From: Chondrosia reniformis
Lineage: Eukaryota; Porifera; Demospongiae; Chondrillida; Chondrillidae
Assembly (NCBI GenBank): GCA_947172415.1
Contig: OX359189.1
Coordinates: 3,238,501-3,302,500 of the forward strand
Length of the DNA stretch: 64,000 bases
Direction: 5' to 3'
The translations under genes were made by a program, and so were the position numbers. This document shows positions 37,445 to 51,160 of the stretch, piece after piece. The notes under the pieces were generated by a model. That model was not told where the DNA came from. It saw nothing but the letters and a program-made list of their open reading frames with translations, and did not search any database. Positions within the stretch are counted from its first letter, which is position 1, and every line of letters begins with the position of its first letter.

Positions 37445-38656
37445 TTACTCTTTTGCTTTGAGAGCAGGCCAAGATGTAATTTGATGTTTCCCTGTGTATG
37501 CCCATTTCCTGTTTCTGCGACACTCTACTCCACATTTTGTGCTGTTACAATGAGGACAAGCCATGAAACAGCCCGTACACCTAGTGTTCATACAGTCACA
37601 CAGGTCCTCATTAGTCATTAAAACAAGGCCACCTTCATCATATATTCTCCCGTTGTAATAGCTAGCCAACTTGTAAACACGATCCAACCACTTTTCCCTA
37701 TTAAAGATATTTGTATGTATATAATACCAATGACTGCAACATCACTACTATAACAAAGAGCACATAAGTGGTAAGAGTGTGCAATAATGTAACCTTGATC
37801 ATTAACAGCATTTTTCTAAAATAATGTGTTAATGTGCCACACATAGTAATGGAGGTGATCTAGTCTCTGTAGTACATCCTCAGAAAAGCCGGCCAGCCAG
37901 CAAAAGACTATTAATATAGTTACCATGCCTACTTGTGAAACAAGGTATGACTAAAACTGTAGGTATAGTATTTTATCTTTCCTTTTTGAGTACCTAGAGA
38001 TGCAGTTGGTAATTATCTTGCAATTTTCAGATGCTTTGATCATGAGGGTCTTTTTCAGTGATTATTAACTTTTCAAAAATAAGTTTGACACAGTTAGAAG
38101 AAGTACTTAGCCACTTATAAGAATGTTTCAAAATGGACATGTCAATTTGGCATGACTACTCTATGGTATGATTAATGAATACTCGATCTAATATATGTAC
38201 ACATTTATATGTGGTACAAATGAAACCATACCCTTACCAAATCAGAAATAAAGCTCTTCCTATCAAATTATGTACCTATGATAGTCCTCAACTTTAAGAG
38301 TATATATGATTCAAGTTACACCTGAACACAGAACAATTGCTAGCAGCTAGGGCCACTCTGTATCAGTTCCATAATAATGTTTAGTGGTCTGAGTGGACAA
38401 TTTAAATGGGGCTGGGCTCTGGGATTGATGTGGCTTAAGAGATACATTTGAAAGGGACATTATTAAAATAAACTTCTAAGGTTCCTTTTTTAAACACATT
38501 ATTCACGGAGAAAAACCTTTCTTCTTCACTTAATGAAGCTTTCTTTCGCTTGTGCTTCCTTTTACTCAAATTTGCACTAGACATTTTTGGTCCAGGACAT
38601 TGGAACTGGAGCTTTTTGAATTCTCTGTAGAGTTTAGCCTCTCTCCTGCATGACAA
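37445..38656 (-). CDS. ARL14EP: ARL14EP-like protein (ARF7EP_C cysteine-rich domain)
   Basis: Two exons, 38517-38656 and 37445-37697, join in phase (SEEER-EKWLDRVYK) to give 130 aa. The C-terminal domain carries the full ARF7EP_C cysteine pattern, EDLCDCMNTRCTGCFMACPH then CNSTKCGVECRRNRKWAY, closely matching vertebrate ARL14 effector protein. The N-terminal exon has AKLYREFKKLQFQCPGP and a basic run (KRKHKRKK), resembling the 'LQF..PGR' segment upstream in vertebrates. The protein is shorter than vertebrate ARL14EP (about 260 aa). An acceptor-like catgcag overlaps the chosen ATG, so an upstream exon may be missing from this model. The donor gttttt at 38516 is weak. Vertebrate ARL14EP is reported to link the small GTPase ARL14 to myosin; the role here is unknown. 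Convergent with the Death-domain gene, with 175 bp between stop codons. Confidence 0.85.
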
Positions 38657-41600
38657 TACACAAATAACACAGCAAACTAAGTGAAGGGTAAAGGACCCAT
38701 GCGCACTTGGGGGTCCTGCAGGGACCCATGCGCAGCAGGTTTAATTAGGAGAGCGCGCACAACGTATGGACATTCTAAAAAGCTTATGACACAGATGTAT
38801 TTCTAAACAGGAACCTTATTATCCAAATATAGAGTACTTACTACCCTAGCAGATTCGGATCAGTGCTGAATTATGCTGCAGAGCAAGACCTTTCCGCTAT
38901 TGTAATGCAATAAAATGGTCGTGAGGCTTTATTCCTTTTATGAATAGACTCATCTTGACTCATTTGTTTAAGTGTATAGATGAAGTGACTATTAGACGTC
39001 TATTAACAGTTAGTTGACAACTCAGGGTCTGGATCAGGAGTATGAAGAGACTACTGCTACAACTAAGACTCTGCAGGGATATCCCTCTGCAGCCTATATG
39101 GCAGTAGCTATATGGTAGTAGCTATATGGCAGTAACTTGCAGTGCAGCAAAGGAGCTACACATCCACTTACTCTCTCGGATCTCCGTCCCTCCGTGTGGC
39201 CGACATTCTATTGCAAATTCTCCAATTTCAATTTGGAATGAAAACCATCCCAGTGGGATGTGTGAATTTCCTTATTTGAAGAAACCAATTGCATTGACGT
39301 CACAGTATCCATGACTACAGCCACAATTTCCGTTCTCCTCCTCCTGGATTCCCTCATCGATCAAGTCGGGACCGGAACACGTACCTCATTGGGCGAAGAG
39401 CCTAACTCAGGCACTTTACCACCCATGCACCGTGAGTTTTTGTGTATTCCTGATCTAGTACGATATAAAGCAGCTTCCTTCTTGGGAGAAAGGGGATTGA
39501 AAAGCCAAATTATCGTTTGTCATCTTCGACTATTTGGAAGAAAATGGCGTTGAAGACTTCCGCTGAGAACGTTGTCTCAATACAAGCGGCTATTCTATCG
39601 TCTTTAGAAAAGAGGGGTTCTTCTTGGCGTTTAAGTCAGTTTGAATTACTCTGAAAAGTTCGGGCACCCATTCTTGAGGATCACTTTAAAAGTATATTTA
39701 TTGGACTAGGCCTTAAAACTGCCGACTAGACGAAGTAACTTTAGCTTTAAATCGAGATGCCTCCTGTTTTGTAAGGCAATAAGTGTTATCAGGTAATAGT
39801 GGTACATTTACTACGGATCTATCTTGGTACTGGTGTCGGTGTGGGTTGGTTACCTCAATCACGTAAAAGACCCGGCGCTCCTGGACATAGCCCGTGTATA
39901 CGTACGTACGAATTATTCGACAAGTAAAATTGTGTTTGTCAACAAGAAACTTATCGGCACTACACTTATATGCAGAAATTTTCACTTGTGTAATAAAGTT
40001 GTGATGTACATTTCAAGCATGTTGTGTTGCACTCTTAGTCGGTTTATTACATATAATTTTGATCTAATAAACACTAGTACAGGATGTCTGCAATTATGAT
40101 TGGGTGTTCAATAACAACAGTGTAATTGGCTCACATAGAATCTTCACTGAAAAACTGAAAAATTCAGAAATGTGTTGTTTAACTGTTCATAGTTCATACT
40201 TTTGATGAACGAGGTAGGTTAAATGGAATGTACTGGATAGTAAGAAATTTCAAATATAGGGATGCTTGGGTAGTTTTTAATAGTCTGCTGTCGTCCCTCT
40301 TGTCTTAGTGAAATGTGAGAGTTTGGTTTGTGAGTCTAGAAATGTTTACTTTTGTCTACTGTCTGTAAGCTGTAAGATTAGCTAAAAAAAGCAAGTTTCA
40401 TGATGCTTACAGTTGTAAGACATTGTTTTCCTTTGAGGTCCTCCTATGTAGATGAGTAGAAAGCTTGGAGTGCAGCCTGTCTGAGGTTACCCTGGTAATG
40501 GAATTTCCTATTAGTGCCTATGACTTAGGAATTCTAGTGCTAATTGAATTAAGGCGCCAGAGAATTCAGTGTGTCACTAAGTAAACACTTTGAGGATGTG
40601 GTCTTGCAAGAGCGAGTGTTGCATTTTCCTGGATCTCTATCTGTCATGCATACTTTACTTTTCCTCTTTGACTGTAATAATTGACTGTAGACTTGCCTTT
40701 CTTGACAGCTATGAATTTCATTGTTTTAAACATTCATTGTGTATAAATTAAAAGTCCACTTGATGGAAGGAAATCAAATATTTGCTTTGGCCTAAGTTTC
40801 ATATCATGTACAGTACTTCTCTATCCCCTAATCAAGTTGTGTCTATTCCCCAAGGATTTGTTGATTTGTCCTTGTACAACTTGTGTTTCCTGATGAATGC
40901 ATGCTTGATGTTATCTCTACATGTAAGTGGCTGTAAGGTCATCTGCCCATTAGAGGCTCTGTCATTGAGAGCTGGATCCTACTCTTAATTGGTATCACTT
41001 CAGTGATTTTGCTTATTTCACAAATTAACCAGTTGCTTTTGCCAGCACTCTTGTCCTTCTTTTTAAATTGCTTTATTTGCTTGGTAGCCTCCCCGTGTGT
41101 CTGATTACTTTCATTCTCAATTTTTTCCTTCAAGATCAATTGTAGCTCTTCAAATTTATCATTTAGTTTCTATTGGGATGTAGTATAATTTCAGTAATGT
41201 TCTGTACGTGTAATCTTGAGTACATTTAGGTGCATTATAATGCCTTCATTTAGAAGTCACAGTATTTTCACAATGGTACACTTGTATGTATACAATAACT
41301 ACATGGTATTTGAAGTGTATGTATAATGTACTTTGTTAATGTGTGTTTATGTCTCAAGCTAATGAAGCAGCCATACTCTGTGTACAGATCTCTCCTCACA
41401 TACAAACGTACATATGTATTGTCACCATGATAAAAGGCTTGAGTGACTAGGAAGTTTTCATTGAGTAATTTGCATAAGTATACTAACAGTATGGACATAT
41501 GATATACGTACGTAGATAGTTTGATAGAGGTGTTGTGAATGTGTAGAAAGTAGTGAACGACTGGGAATAGAGCCAAACATATATACAACTATTTAAAGGT

Positions 41601-44370
41601 AGAATAGTAAAGATAATTACAATAGTGTGTTTGCATAAATTTCTCAAAATAACTGTCACAAACTATTACAACTTTTAGAGAATCCATTTTGTTATCCACC
41701 CAATTTGCAGTATACTGTATGTGTATCAATGATTAATTGATTACAAAACAACTTGTACAAAGGAGTAGATAAGCTGGCCCTCTGAGTTGGGTGGCATGAA
41801 ATCAAGTCACACTTGTTCAGTGTGTACAGTGAAGCCTGTCTAAATCAACTCTTGAATACTCACGTGTAGCAGCGTGATGTTATTAGTTGAAATTTCCTTT
41901 AAATCTAATTAGTGAAGTAAGACTCTCAATACATTGAAGCTCTGCTAATTTTCCAGATATAGTACTTAATCAAACACATTGTCCTTGATATAAATCAGAC
42001 ACACCATTTTATTTTAACCCAGTCATCACATGACAGAGGCATAATGTCAAAAAGAACAAACTATACTAACTGTAGAGGATAACACATATATGCATTTGAT
42101 AAGAGAGTTAACTTTAAAAGTGGCTAAAGAGTGTCAAATTGGAAAATCTACCATTTCGGACACTCAGAAGAGAGAAGGCTTGCAGTAATACATATGTTCC
42201 AAAGGGGTGGTAATACACTAGCAAGTACTGATTTAATTTTGGCTGCGTACTTTGCTTATGAAGTTTTTTAACTTTTGTGGCAGTGCATGGTTCAGCCAAT
42301 CAGATTCATAGATATGTATAGACCAATACTGGAGAAAGCTACAAATTTGCCTGAGATTTGGCATTAATCAATTTTTAATGAATGAGAGTCTTAGTATGAA
42401 AGGAATTTAGAAGTAAAGGTAGTGATTAAGAGTAGATGTATGAAACACTTTAGTATGTGTTAGTACTATAAATAATTATTAGAGATAAAATATAATAGTC
42501 AGAATAGTACGTGTTTATATATAATCAATCGGTCAAAATTATTAATCAGGCTAAGACTAGATTCTCCTTGTGGATGTCTGTCCTCAATTTCGCCTTCATT
42601 AATTTTTCTTGCTAACCTTTCTGTTTTCATTTCCCCCGACTTCCTCTTCCCAACCTCCTGCCTATTCTAGATAGTTTCTAGTGCTCCTTGTTGTAACTCT
42701 TGTAGTACGCATAGTCATCATGTCTTCTGTTGTCTATCCTCCTTACCCCTAATATCCTCCTCAAAACTTCATCTCTCTTGCCTGAATAGTTGTTCTTTAT
42801 CCATATCTCACCTACGTACCTACATACGTACATCAATGCATGGATTATAATCATATTCATTACAATCATGTTTGTCTTGTTACTTAATTCAAGTCTTCCT
42901 AACACTTATCTACTGATTGGTATGTTAGTATAAACCTATAGACTGCACATTTCCATATGTATGTAGGTCCCAAAGATATCTAGTTTAGAAAGTTTAAACT
43001 TTAAGATATCAGATGTTAGTTTAAAGAAAAGATATTTGAAGAAATATATTGTAATTGGAACTAAATCTTCCTCATTATAGAGTTTTGTAGCTGGATTAAA
43101 ATATTTTGTTGTGGTACTGCAGTTTTATGTGTTTTATTGGTATGATTTTCAATATTCTAGCTTGGTATGTTGGTTTTACTGTTGTAGTTCCCCTGCTGGA
43201 AAATATGCCATTTTTTTATAAACAAAATGAACATTTGCACTAAAGGAAATCCCTAAATTCTCATTTATACACCCAACATAATTTCTTAGTATTCAAGTAT
43301 TGTTTTCCGCATACCATCAGAACTAAGAGTATATGCAACTAACTGTATCAGGTAAATACCCCTATTTACATTCTGTATTGACTTACTTCATTAAAAGTTA
43401 TCTACTGTACTAAATCTAAATCTTCTAATGTGGTATAAAGTGAAGGTAATGATGGTATATGAAAGCACATTCATTTCAAATTTAACTGTGTCAAACTTGT
43501 CTTTGAGAAGATCCTTCTCCAAACTGTAATAGTGTCTAGAGGCACTGTTTTTCTTCGGGTATGTACGTATGTACGTATGTAGTATTGAACATTTCAACTG
43601 TGGGGATCTTCATCAGTGACTGATGATTGGTCTCCAGGTTTCTTCTCTTTATAAGTAGTTCTTCCTACCATATACTTCCTGTCACATGATCCTTAAATGG
43701 AAAAAGGAATAGGGAAGTTTAATATATTTCTAGGAATGTTGTAAGATGAGGACTTGTTCTGGGTTCAGTATTATCTGACATTGCTGGATTCTCTGCCTTA
43801 ACTCTCCTCTGTGTCGCCATGTCTCCCTGTCAACAATCCTGGACCAATCCCAAGCAATGGCATGGCCTGACTTGAGAGTGTGGACAATGAGACTGTTTTC
43901 AAATCTCCCATTCAGACCAGTGCTTCTTGTTTTCAGGGTCCTCCTGTGTTTAAAAGATGGACAACCTCAATGAAAATCAATCAATCCTTGATGTTTTGTA
44001 GAAGAAAATACTACTTTACAGCACGTGCAGTTTTTTGGGACCATTCACTGTTTTATTTTTGTATACTTGATACAGCCCAAGATGGTTGGGAAAACATTAC
44101 ATAAATTGATTATTTTTGAAAAATAAGTTAATTTATCGTGACGTATTTGACAACTCCTACCAAATAATTTTTTCTGTCTCTTTGAAGTTTTACTGTCAAT
44201 CAGAATACATAGTTACACATCTAATTCACATACATAAGTTGAAAGTGCTAGGGGGTAATTTTAGTTGTGTTCAATTTTTCGTTGCAGATAGCTCCAATAC
44301 ACTTATCTATCATAAGTTGAAATGTACAGCACGTATATTAATGTGATTACCTTCTCTATTGCTTGCTTTA
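38657..44370. other. gene-poor stretch upstream of BICRA homologue
   Basis: No recognisable gene. It should hold the promoter of the leftward ARL14EP-like gene and the promoter or 5' UTR exons of the rightward BICRA homologue. A 17-bp near-repeat gggacccatgcgcac occurs twice at 38693-38735. At 39120-39660 base composition is less AT-rich and several short open frames overlap (one starts ATGGCG at 39547), but none shows a known domain. A weak reverse-transcriptase-like fragment may lie at 42678-42905 (minus). A better transposon remnant is listed at 43600-43960. A donor/acceptor pair ending at 44370 (gcttgctttag) suggests a 5' UTR intron. Confidence 0.45.
43600..43960 (-). mobile_element. decayed retroelement fragment, possibly Penelope-like
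   Basis: On the minus strand about 43920-43790 reads SLIVHTLKSGHAIAWDWSRI then VDRETWRHR, which resembles the 'H...tgH.idWd.a.ild.e..w..R' segment near the GIY-YIG endonuclease end of Penelope-like elements. About 150 bp downstream is tcatcagtgactgatgattg. Frames are broken further on. Call from memory of motif shape only. Confidence 0.35.
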
Positions 44371-44411
44371 GGTCCAAATGAAACTCATGTACATATTCTT
44401 TCAAATTGATA

Positions 44412-47400
44412 ATGACATCCAATACAGCTCCTTCTTCAACTATAAACAGTTATTTCTCTGCGGCTGATGATTCAGCTTGCTCCAATACATCAGCAATGTT
44501 ACTTCTAGAACAATCTAAAGGTACATCAGATAGAGTTACACCTACCCCCACCTCCAGTGCCTGTCAAAGTCTTTCTGATGTGCTAAACTTAGTCGGTATT
44601 ACTCCAACTAGTGCTCCTGTGTCAAAGGACGAGAGCACATTCCAAACGAATGGTCCAGTTTCTCCTTTCCAGTATGACACCTTGCCTAAGGCAACTATTA
44701 CAAATGCTTTATTGCCCCCAGTAAATAGTTGGACTACATCAACTGTGAGCCATCCATCATTTGCGGCCATTTCTAAGGCATCTTCCTTTTTTCCATCACA
44801 TAAGCTTGCAGTAACTTCCACCAACCTTGATTCTGGCTTGGGGACTTTGCCTTCAGGTGGCACCACTGCTTACCCTATACCTTCTACTCTGAGAAATGCA
44901 GGTCAAACACAAGCCCAATCTTCAGCTTCAGTCTCCCAATCACTGGACTCTCTCAATCATCCGCATATAGCCACATCCCAGCAGTTACTTTCTGGGGTTA
45001 CTTGGCCGCAAGGTAGTACTGTACAGTCAGGTTCAAACACTGTTCAATCTCAAGCAAGTCTCTCTACTTTTATTCCATCACTTGGAGCCAATCAGGTGAT
45101 ACCCAGTTCTTCCTCTAGCCATCCGTCTCTGCTTCCCATTGGTGTATCAATGCCATCATCCTCTCTAAAGATGACACTGACATCAGTATCCTCCAACATC
45201 AAGCACCCAATTCCTCACACAAACACATGGCGCTTGACAGCTAACCTGCCTTCTACAAGCCAAGTTAGGAAGAGGCCATCTGTTGGGTCTCCAAATGAGG
45301 ACACTACACCCTCACCACCATCAAAGAAAGTTACTACTAAAGTAAGTCACATGATAATCATCCCTATTGTAGGAAAAAACTACATTAAGGGTGATTATTC
45401 CAGATCTGTAAGCAAGGTAGACATTTTTGTTTTGATCTTGTTTGGTTCCAGTATCATCTCATCTTGGTTTGTTGTATTGCCTCAATGAGATGTTAGTAGA
45501 AAGTAGCCTTAGCTCATAAATTGTAACAGTTGTTTCTCTATTACATACTTTTTATGGTTGAATCTCTTCCTTACTAAATGATAATATGTTAGTACAGAGT
45601 ATTTGGCTGTAACACAATTTACTATACAAAATCAAATGTCCAATTTTAATAAGTTTTAAGTCTTTAAGTAGTTTACATACATACATACATACATATGCCA
45701 TAACTTGTTTATAGGGACCAGAAAACTCAGCTGAAGCTGCAGCCTTAAGCATCACCCAAAGCCTGGTGTACGAATATCATAAGATACAGATGGCGTTACA
45801 GCAGCAGGAACTTCAATTGAGAAAAATTTTGCTTCAAAATAACGTAAAGGATATGGAACAGTTCAAGCTGCAGGTCCTGCAACTAGTACAGAGGAGAGAC
45901 CAGATAATTCAAGCTATAAAGATGGCGGGTACTGATCCTAACATCAGAAGCAAACTGTCTCAGATGGCTGAATCCTCTGCGACACAGTCCTCTGTATCCA
46001 GTAAAGCAACTGTTGACCAGAAACATTCGTCAGCTGCTAATTTGCAGCATTCACAAATAGATACCACTGCTTCAAGTTCATCTATTCCAAATTCATTACA
46101 GCCTGGAGGATCTATGCCACCTCTCAGTGTACCATCAGTTAACCCAAGCTTTGTTGCTGTTTCAGCAGCTGGGACATATGCTCTCCAGTCCTTAGCCTCC
46201 AGCTCCATTTCCTTGAAGAGTTCTACCACTTCCGCAGATGTACCTAAGCAGCCATTTAGTCAACCAATCACTATGGCAACACCGTCAGTCACCACAACAC
46301 AGGCAGCTGTTGTGGACACTAAATCACTGCGAGGGAATTCTGCTGCTTTCCCCCCTTTTGTATTACCAAATCAGTCTTCCTTAGCATATGGCTTAGAAGG
46401 CATCACCAACACTGCAAATCCTTCCACTGTGAGTGCAGGAACACCTCACAGCGACTTACAAAAGAGCAGTGTTTCGCAATCTTTGGCAGGTTCCATGCAA
46501 TCGTTGGCATTCACTCAGCAACAAAGTGATACAGTAGCGACATTTACAGCAGAACAGGCGTTGATGCTGTTAAGCAACCCCAACCATCAGGAAGGTTTAT
46601 CTTGGGAAAGGCTACAGAGGCTCAATTCTATTAGAGTGCAAGTTTTAAATGACTATCAACGTAGACAACTTCAGGCATTTGTTGATAGTCTCCCATCCAA
46701 CATGATCCCAAGAAATATTCCAGAACTAAAACAGATAATGTTGGAGCGTGGATTTGAACTTCAGGTTTGTAGGTTGTTCATTAATCTTGTTACACATTTT
46801 ATTACACACATACGTACCTATGACAGAATAAGAGGGTCAGTGATGCAATATATTTATTTCATTACTTGTTAATCTAAGGTAGTAGCATTTACTTTCAAGT
46901 CATATAAAGTTTTCAGAAATTAGGATATACTCTTGTCTGGGCTTAATTATGTCAGACTTGGAATGAAGTTTCTTTGAATGTTAGATGCCTCACTATGAAC
47001 TACATATGTACGTATGTACATATTTACAGTATGTACTGTATATGTATTGATCTAGACTATTAATTGATGCCACTTACAGTATAAGTACAGTATTGAAGTA
47101 GCACTATTTTACTGATTTAGGTTCCAATGTATTTATCACCCAAAGCTATACCAAGACTTAATAATATCTCCACTCAGTCATCGTTGTCAGCAACAGCGGT
47201 AGGTTTTTACTCTTCATTATCATATGCATCTGAGTAAGTATATACGTAACAGTGTAACTATGTATGTCTTTCATTTGCTCTGTAATGTATGAGCTGTAAC
47301 CCACTCAAACCATGTTGAATCACTTTTGAGACGCGGTACTTACATAAATATGTACACATGCATCCATGTGACTATCAGAAGGTATGGTAGTACTCGCAAA

Positions 47401-50400
47401 GTAGGGATGGCCAAAAAACATTGCTGCCCAATAGAACATTAAAAAATGATGTTAGAAGTAAGGATAGCAGTGCTGCAACAGTGACTAGCACATCTGGAAA
47501 AAGTAACAAAACAAGACAGTGATCATGTGATAGGGCTAATCATACAGTAGGGGCATACTGACATTTTAAGTGCCTTAACCATACACATAACTTCTGTGTT
47601 TGGGCACACTATCCCTTATTCAATTACAGAAACCCTGTAACCTAAAATACTACAGAAAGGTTTCCTTTGTTTTGCCCTGTACCATAAACATACTAAAACA
47701 TTTCTAAGTAATCCAAAACATGTGCAGAAAATCAAATATTCCAGGCACTGAAATATTTGATGTTGATATTGTAAGCAGGGACCACTGTATGTGTGTACAT
47801 ATTTATAGTTGGAAAACTATAAACTATAACATTTGCCTGTTTTTGTTTAGTCAACTTCTGTATCAACTAGCAGAACTGGTTCAAAGCTCCCTCAACCAAC
47901 TAGTGCCTCCATACAGCCGATTCCCTCTCTCCTTGGGTCCACATCTTCAGGCCCCAGCTCATCTACTACCAACAGAAGCAACACCAATGTAAAGGTCAGT
48001 GTTTCTTTGTAAAGGTCAGTTTTCTTTGGCCTTGTTTGATAACTAGATTATCATACACTAATTTTAGCAAATTTAGTGAGTAATGCTAAAATATGTACGT
48101 ACAGTGGAACCTGCATTATCCGACAATAATAGCCCCCCCCCCCCCCCCCCAAAAATGGGGTTGTCAGTTTATAGAGAACTAGTAAAATATGAGGAAAACC
48201 TTTAACTTAACAATGCATTGTCTCTTGGCTGAACAATTTGATTCCCAGGCTTCCTAATATTGGCTGCGCTTCTTGAGAATGTCGCTCACGGGAGTCACCA
48301 TACTTCTTCCTGTCTCAAAGCATTCACTTAGTTCTTTTGTGTTGGCTTAGGAGTAGAAATGAATGCTCAAGTTAGTACAGTAACACTCTATTTATTAAAA
48401 TGAATTTCTAATTCCCACTGGACACATCTGACTCTAGTACTTCCTTGTTAGTCTCTCCTACATCTGTGTCTCCTACAGGGAAAAACACTAAAATTAGTAC
48501 CTGCCAAATCCCATACCATTCAAACCATTAAAATTAGTAACTCATTAAGGTAATAGAATAAGGATTTCTTCTAACTGCGCCAAACATATCATCTTTCGAC
48601 TTTTAGAGCGACTCTTGTAGGCTCTAAAGACGCAGTTTTGTGTCTCTCCTGATTGTCAGATATTTTGACCCTGAGGGTCAGTCCCTTAAGAAGGCTCTCG
48701 GGGTCGAAAAGTCTGACCATCAAGAGAGACAACAAAACTGTATCCTTGGATGCTCTGAAAGTTAAAAGATGATCCTTTCAAAAGACCTATTAAGGTGGTC
48801 TGAGGTCCACTTTAGTCCACTCAGTTACACTTAACTTTACTACCTGCAAATCACATGAATAGAATCTGCCAAAACTGCCCTTATTTACTAATACATAATA
48901 CATAAAAGTGTGTAAAGGCTCCTCCAGTGAGATGATTGTGCGTTTTGTGAACCTACGTACATTGAAATGATAAGAGGGATCAGTTTAGTGAAGTACATGT
49001 TAATTGAATAGAGAGTTGCAAAATGGTAATCAGAGTCAGATTTGGTCTTGGTGGTGTGTCTATAGTGCCCAGAGACTTAAAAGGTTCCATCTCTATACCC
49101 CATGCAAAGAAATAGGTTGAATGACAGAATTACCAATTTTTAACAGATATTTTTACATATATGGTAAATTAGGTCCCATACGTAATTGACCAAACTTGAA
49201 TTACTAGTATACGTACCTATTTTCTTTTTATATTGGCTTGGCTTATGTAAATTGCATGTACGTACTTGTGTGTGTGCTATTCATTGATATTACTAACTTG
49301 TATACTTTACAGGATAGCCAATCTTGGTATGAAGCTACTCAGAAGTTAAAAAGTATCATGGCACACATTGAACAGCAACAACAGCAACAACAGCAACAAA
49401 GCTACTTCAATGCAGCCAATTCCTTTGCTGACAGAGACACTGGAAAGTCACCTCTAGCTTCATTGTCATCAAGTTTTTCAAGTGCCTCACAAGGTACAGC
49501 AGTAGAGCAGTTAAGTTCATCTTCCAGTTACATGACCCGAGCTCAGTCAAAAGCGAAGCAGTTAGCAGAGATCAAAGCTCAGCAACTAAAGATGAGAGTA
49601 AGCTAATAAATCCTTCTTAGGCAACATATTCTTTGCAATACTGTTTTACCCTTTTCACATACTAGAGCGGTACATCAGAAGAAGGTCGCATTGCTCTTCA
49701 CATGAAGACATTGCTGAGAAGAGATCACTCTTTGCTGGACCAAGGTGGAGATTGTCGACCATTTTCCTCTGTTGTTGATGCTGTGGAAAGACTATTACCC
49801 TATCATGTGTACTATGAGGAGGATGTGCCGGAAGAAAATGAGATTATATGTAAGTAAAATCCCTTCAGATGTGATCATTCATTGATTATGTGTAATTTTG
49901 TATTGTAGCTGAGAAGCTCTTTAGTAAAATTAGCACACTGTTAGTTGCTAAGCAACAAGGGCTGATGGCAAAGTATCATGAACTCCTTCTTAGAGACATG
50001 CAAGTAAGTTTTATATGTATACTATATCAAATGTAATCACTGAGAGATAGGTACATCTGTGAGCAACCATAGATTATATAAACCAACCCAGTGACCCAAG
50101 TCTGATCCTGGTTGGGAGACCAAAGTCCTATTAAATGGTAACTAGTGATCACTTCCCAGTCACCATAACCTTTGCACTGTGGCTTAGTGCAATTTCCCTT
50201 TCATGGTATACATACTGAATTAGCAGTTGTGGACAATTTTTGTTCCTATTCTCTGTGCAGGCTGGATTCATATGCTTGTACATACGTATATACATTTTTA
50301 TACATACGTACGTACAGTCAAACCTCACTTCTCCCGTTATCAAAGTTTTGTACCTCTATCTACAAAGTATTTGCACTTGCAGTAGCCTATTTATGACATC

Positions 50401-51160
50401 ACAGGCTAAATTCAAGCAAGCTACTACTTTAAAACAAGTATTTCGAGTTTAAAAACTTGTGGGGCTACTGCCCTCCGCACTTGAACTACTTGGCCGCATC
50501 ATTGGGCTTTAATATATATATTCTTAAACTTAATGATTGAGGACACTTACGTATGTGTCCTGAACATTATAAATAACGTTTTTCGTTTCCTGAAACGTGG
50601 GAGTTAAGAGTGCTCATAATTCTACAATATACAATATAAGGGAAAACTCCTTTGATTCTTCCTTTATTAAAGCATCTGTCTACTGTGTGATTGTGTCAGC
50701 CAAGGTATATCAAATATGAATATTTTAGTATTGTCTACTGCCCATATGAATCAGAATTATGAGCACTCTTAACTCCCCACCTTGATTGGATTATATAGCT
50801 TTCACTATAAATGTATAAGAAATGGTTCATTTTATTAATGGAAGATCTGAGCAACAATTTTTCATAGCCCTTTAAATGCATGCTCAGTATTCTATTGTTT
50901 GGCCTATATGGTAACCTTATAATGTAATTCTTCTGCTGTCCTTCCTTTAGAAAGAGGTAGATCCTTGCATGGAGCTGTGCCTACTTCAGGAATTTGTGGA
51001 GAGTGAAAGTATAAGAAAGTCTAAAGAAGAGCCAGCAAATGAACTGGTACAAACTGAAGCAGTGGTGGGCGTCACAGCCTCAATACCTTCAATGCCAGCC
51101 TCACAGTATTATGATCCCTTACTTTCCTGGAATTCGTCTTCTACTTGGACACAACTGTAA
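44412..51160 (+). CDS. BICRA: BICRA/BICRAL homologue (GLTSCR1 domain), ncBAF chromatin subunit
   Basis: Eight coding exons: 44412-45341, 45715-46764, 47121-47198, 47851-47994, 49313-49597, 49666-49849, 49909-50003, 50951-51160. They sum to 2976 nt, 991 aa, phases consistent. Residues 1-310 are Ser/Thr/Pro-rich and disordered. About residues 325-375 form a Gln-rich helix (IQMALQQQELQLRKILLQNN). About 600-650 hold LSWERLQRLNSIRVQVLNDY ending in VDSLPSN. A run of nine Gln lies at about 49373-49399. Residues about 830-930 are the conserved GLTSCR1 domain (LLRRDHSLL, DAVERLLPYHVYYEEDVPEE), the signature of BICRA/BICRAL. In vertebrates these define the non-canonical BAF remodelling complex with BRD9 and act in the nucleus. 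Start chosen because an in-frame TGA lies at 44379-44381. A BICRA versus BICRAL label cannot be decided. Confidence 0.88.
48104..48175. mobile_element. one-sided Tigger-like terminus and poly-C run
   Basis: cagtggaacctgcattatcc resembles the Tigger-type terminal repeat seen complete at 26625, followed by an 18-base run of C at about 48133-48150. The other terminus was not found, so this is a partial copy or chance similarity. It lies in a BICRA intron. Confidence 0.4.
48545..48810. mobile_element. inverted-repeat element related to 6690-6830
   Basis: The left end has gaataaggatttcttctaac and atcatctttcgacttttaga; the right end has aaaagatgatcctttcaaaa, roughly complementary. The interior carries ggctctcggggtcgaaaagt. 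About 6690-6830 shares gctcggggttg, aaaagatgaacctttcaaaa and agaaatccttattcta, so it is a partial copy. No coding capacity. Confidence 0.6.

Noticed and set aside
39126-39660. Overlapping short open frames (62-80 codons) with less AT-rich composition
   Set aside because: No recognisable domain, no consistent splice sites, and frames overlap. Could be 5' UTR or transposon debris; I cannot support a gene.
39713-39985. 90-codon minus-strand frame
   Set aside because: No domain recognised and no matching neighbouring exon; contains a common acgtacgta microsatellite.
42678-42905. Minus-strand frame with a reverse-transcriptase-like tail (LRRILGVRRIDNRRHDD)
   Set aside because: Similarity is vague, there is no catalytic motif, and a microsatellite interrupts it.
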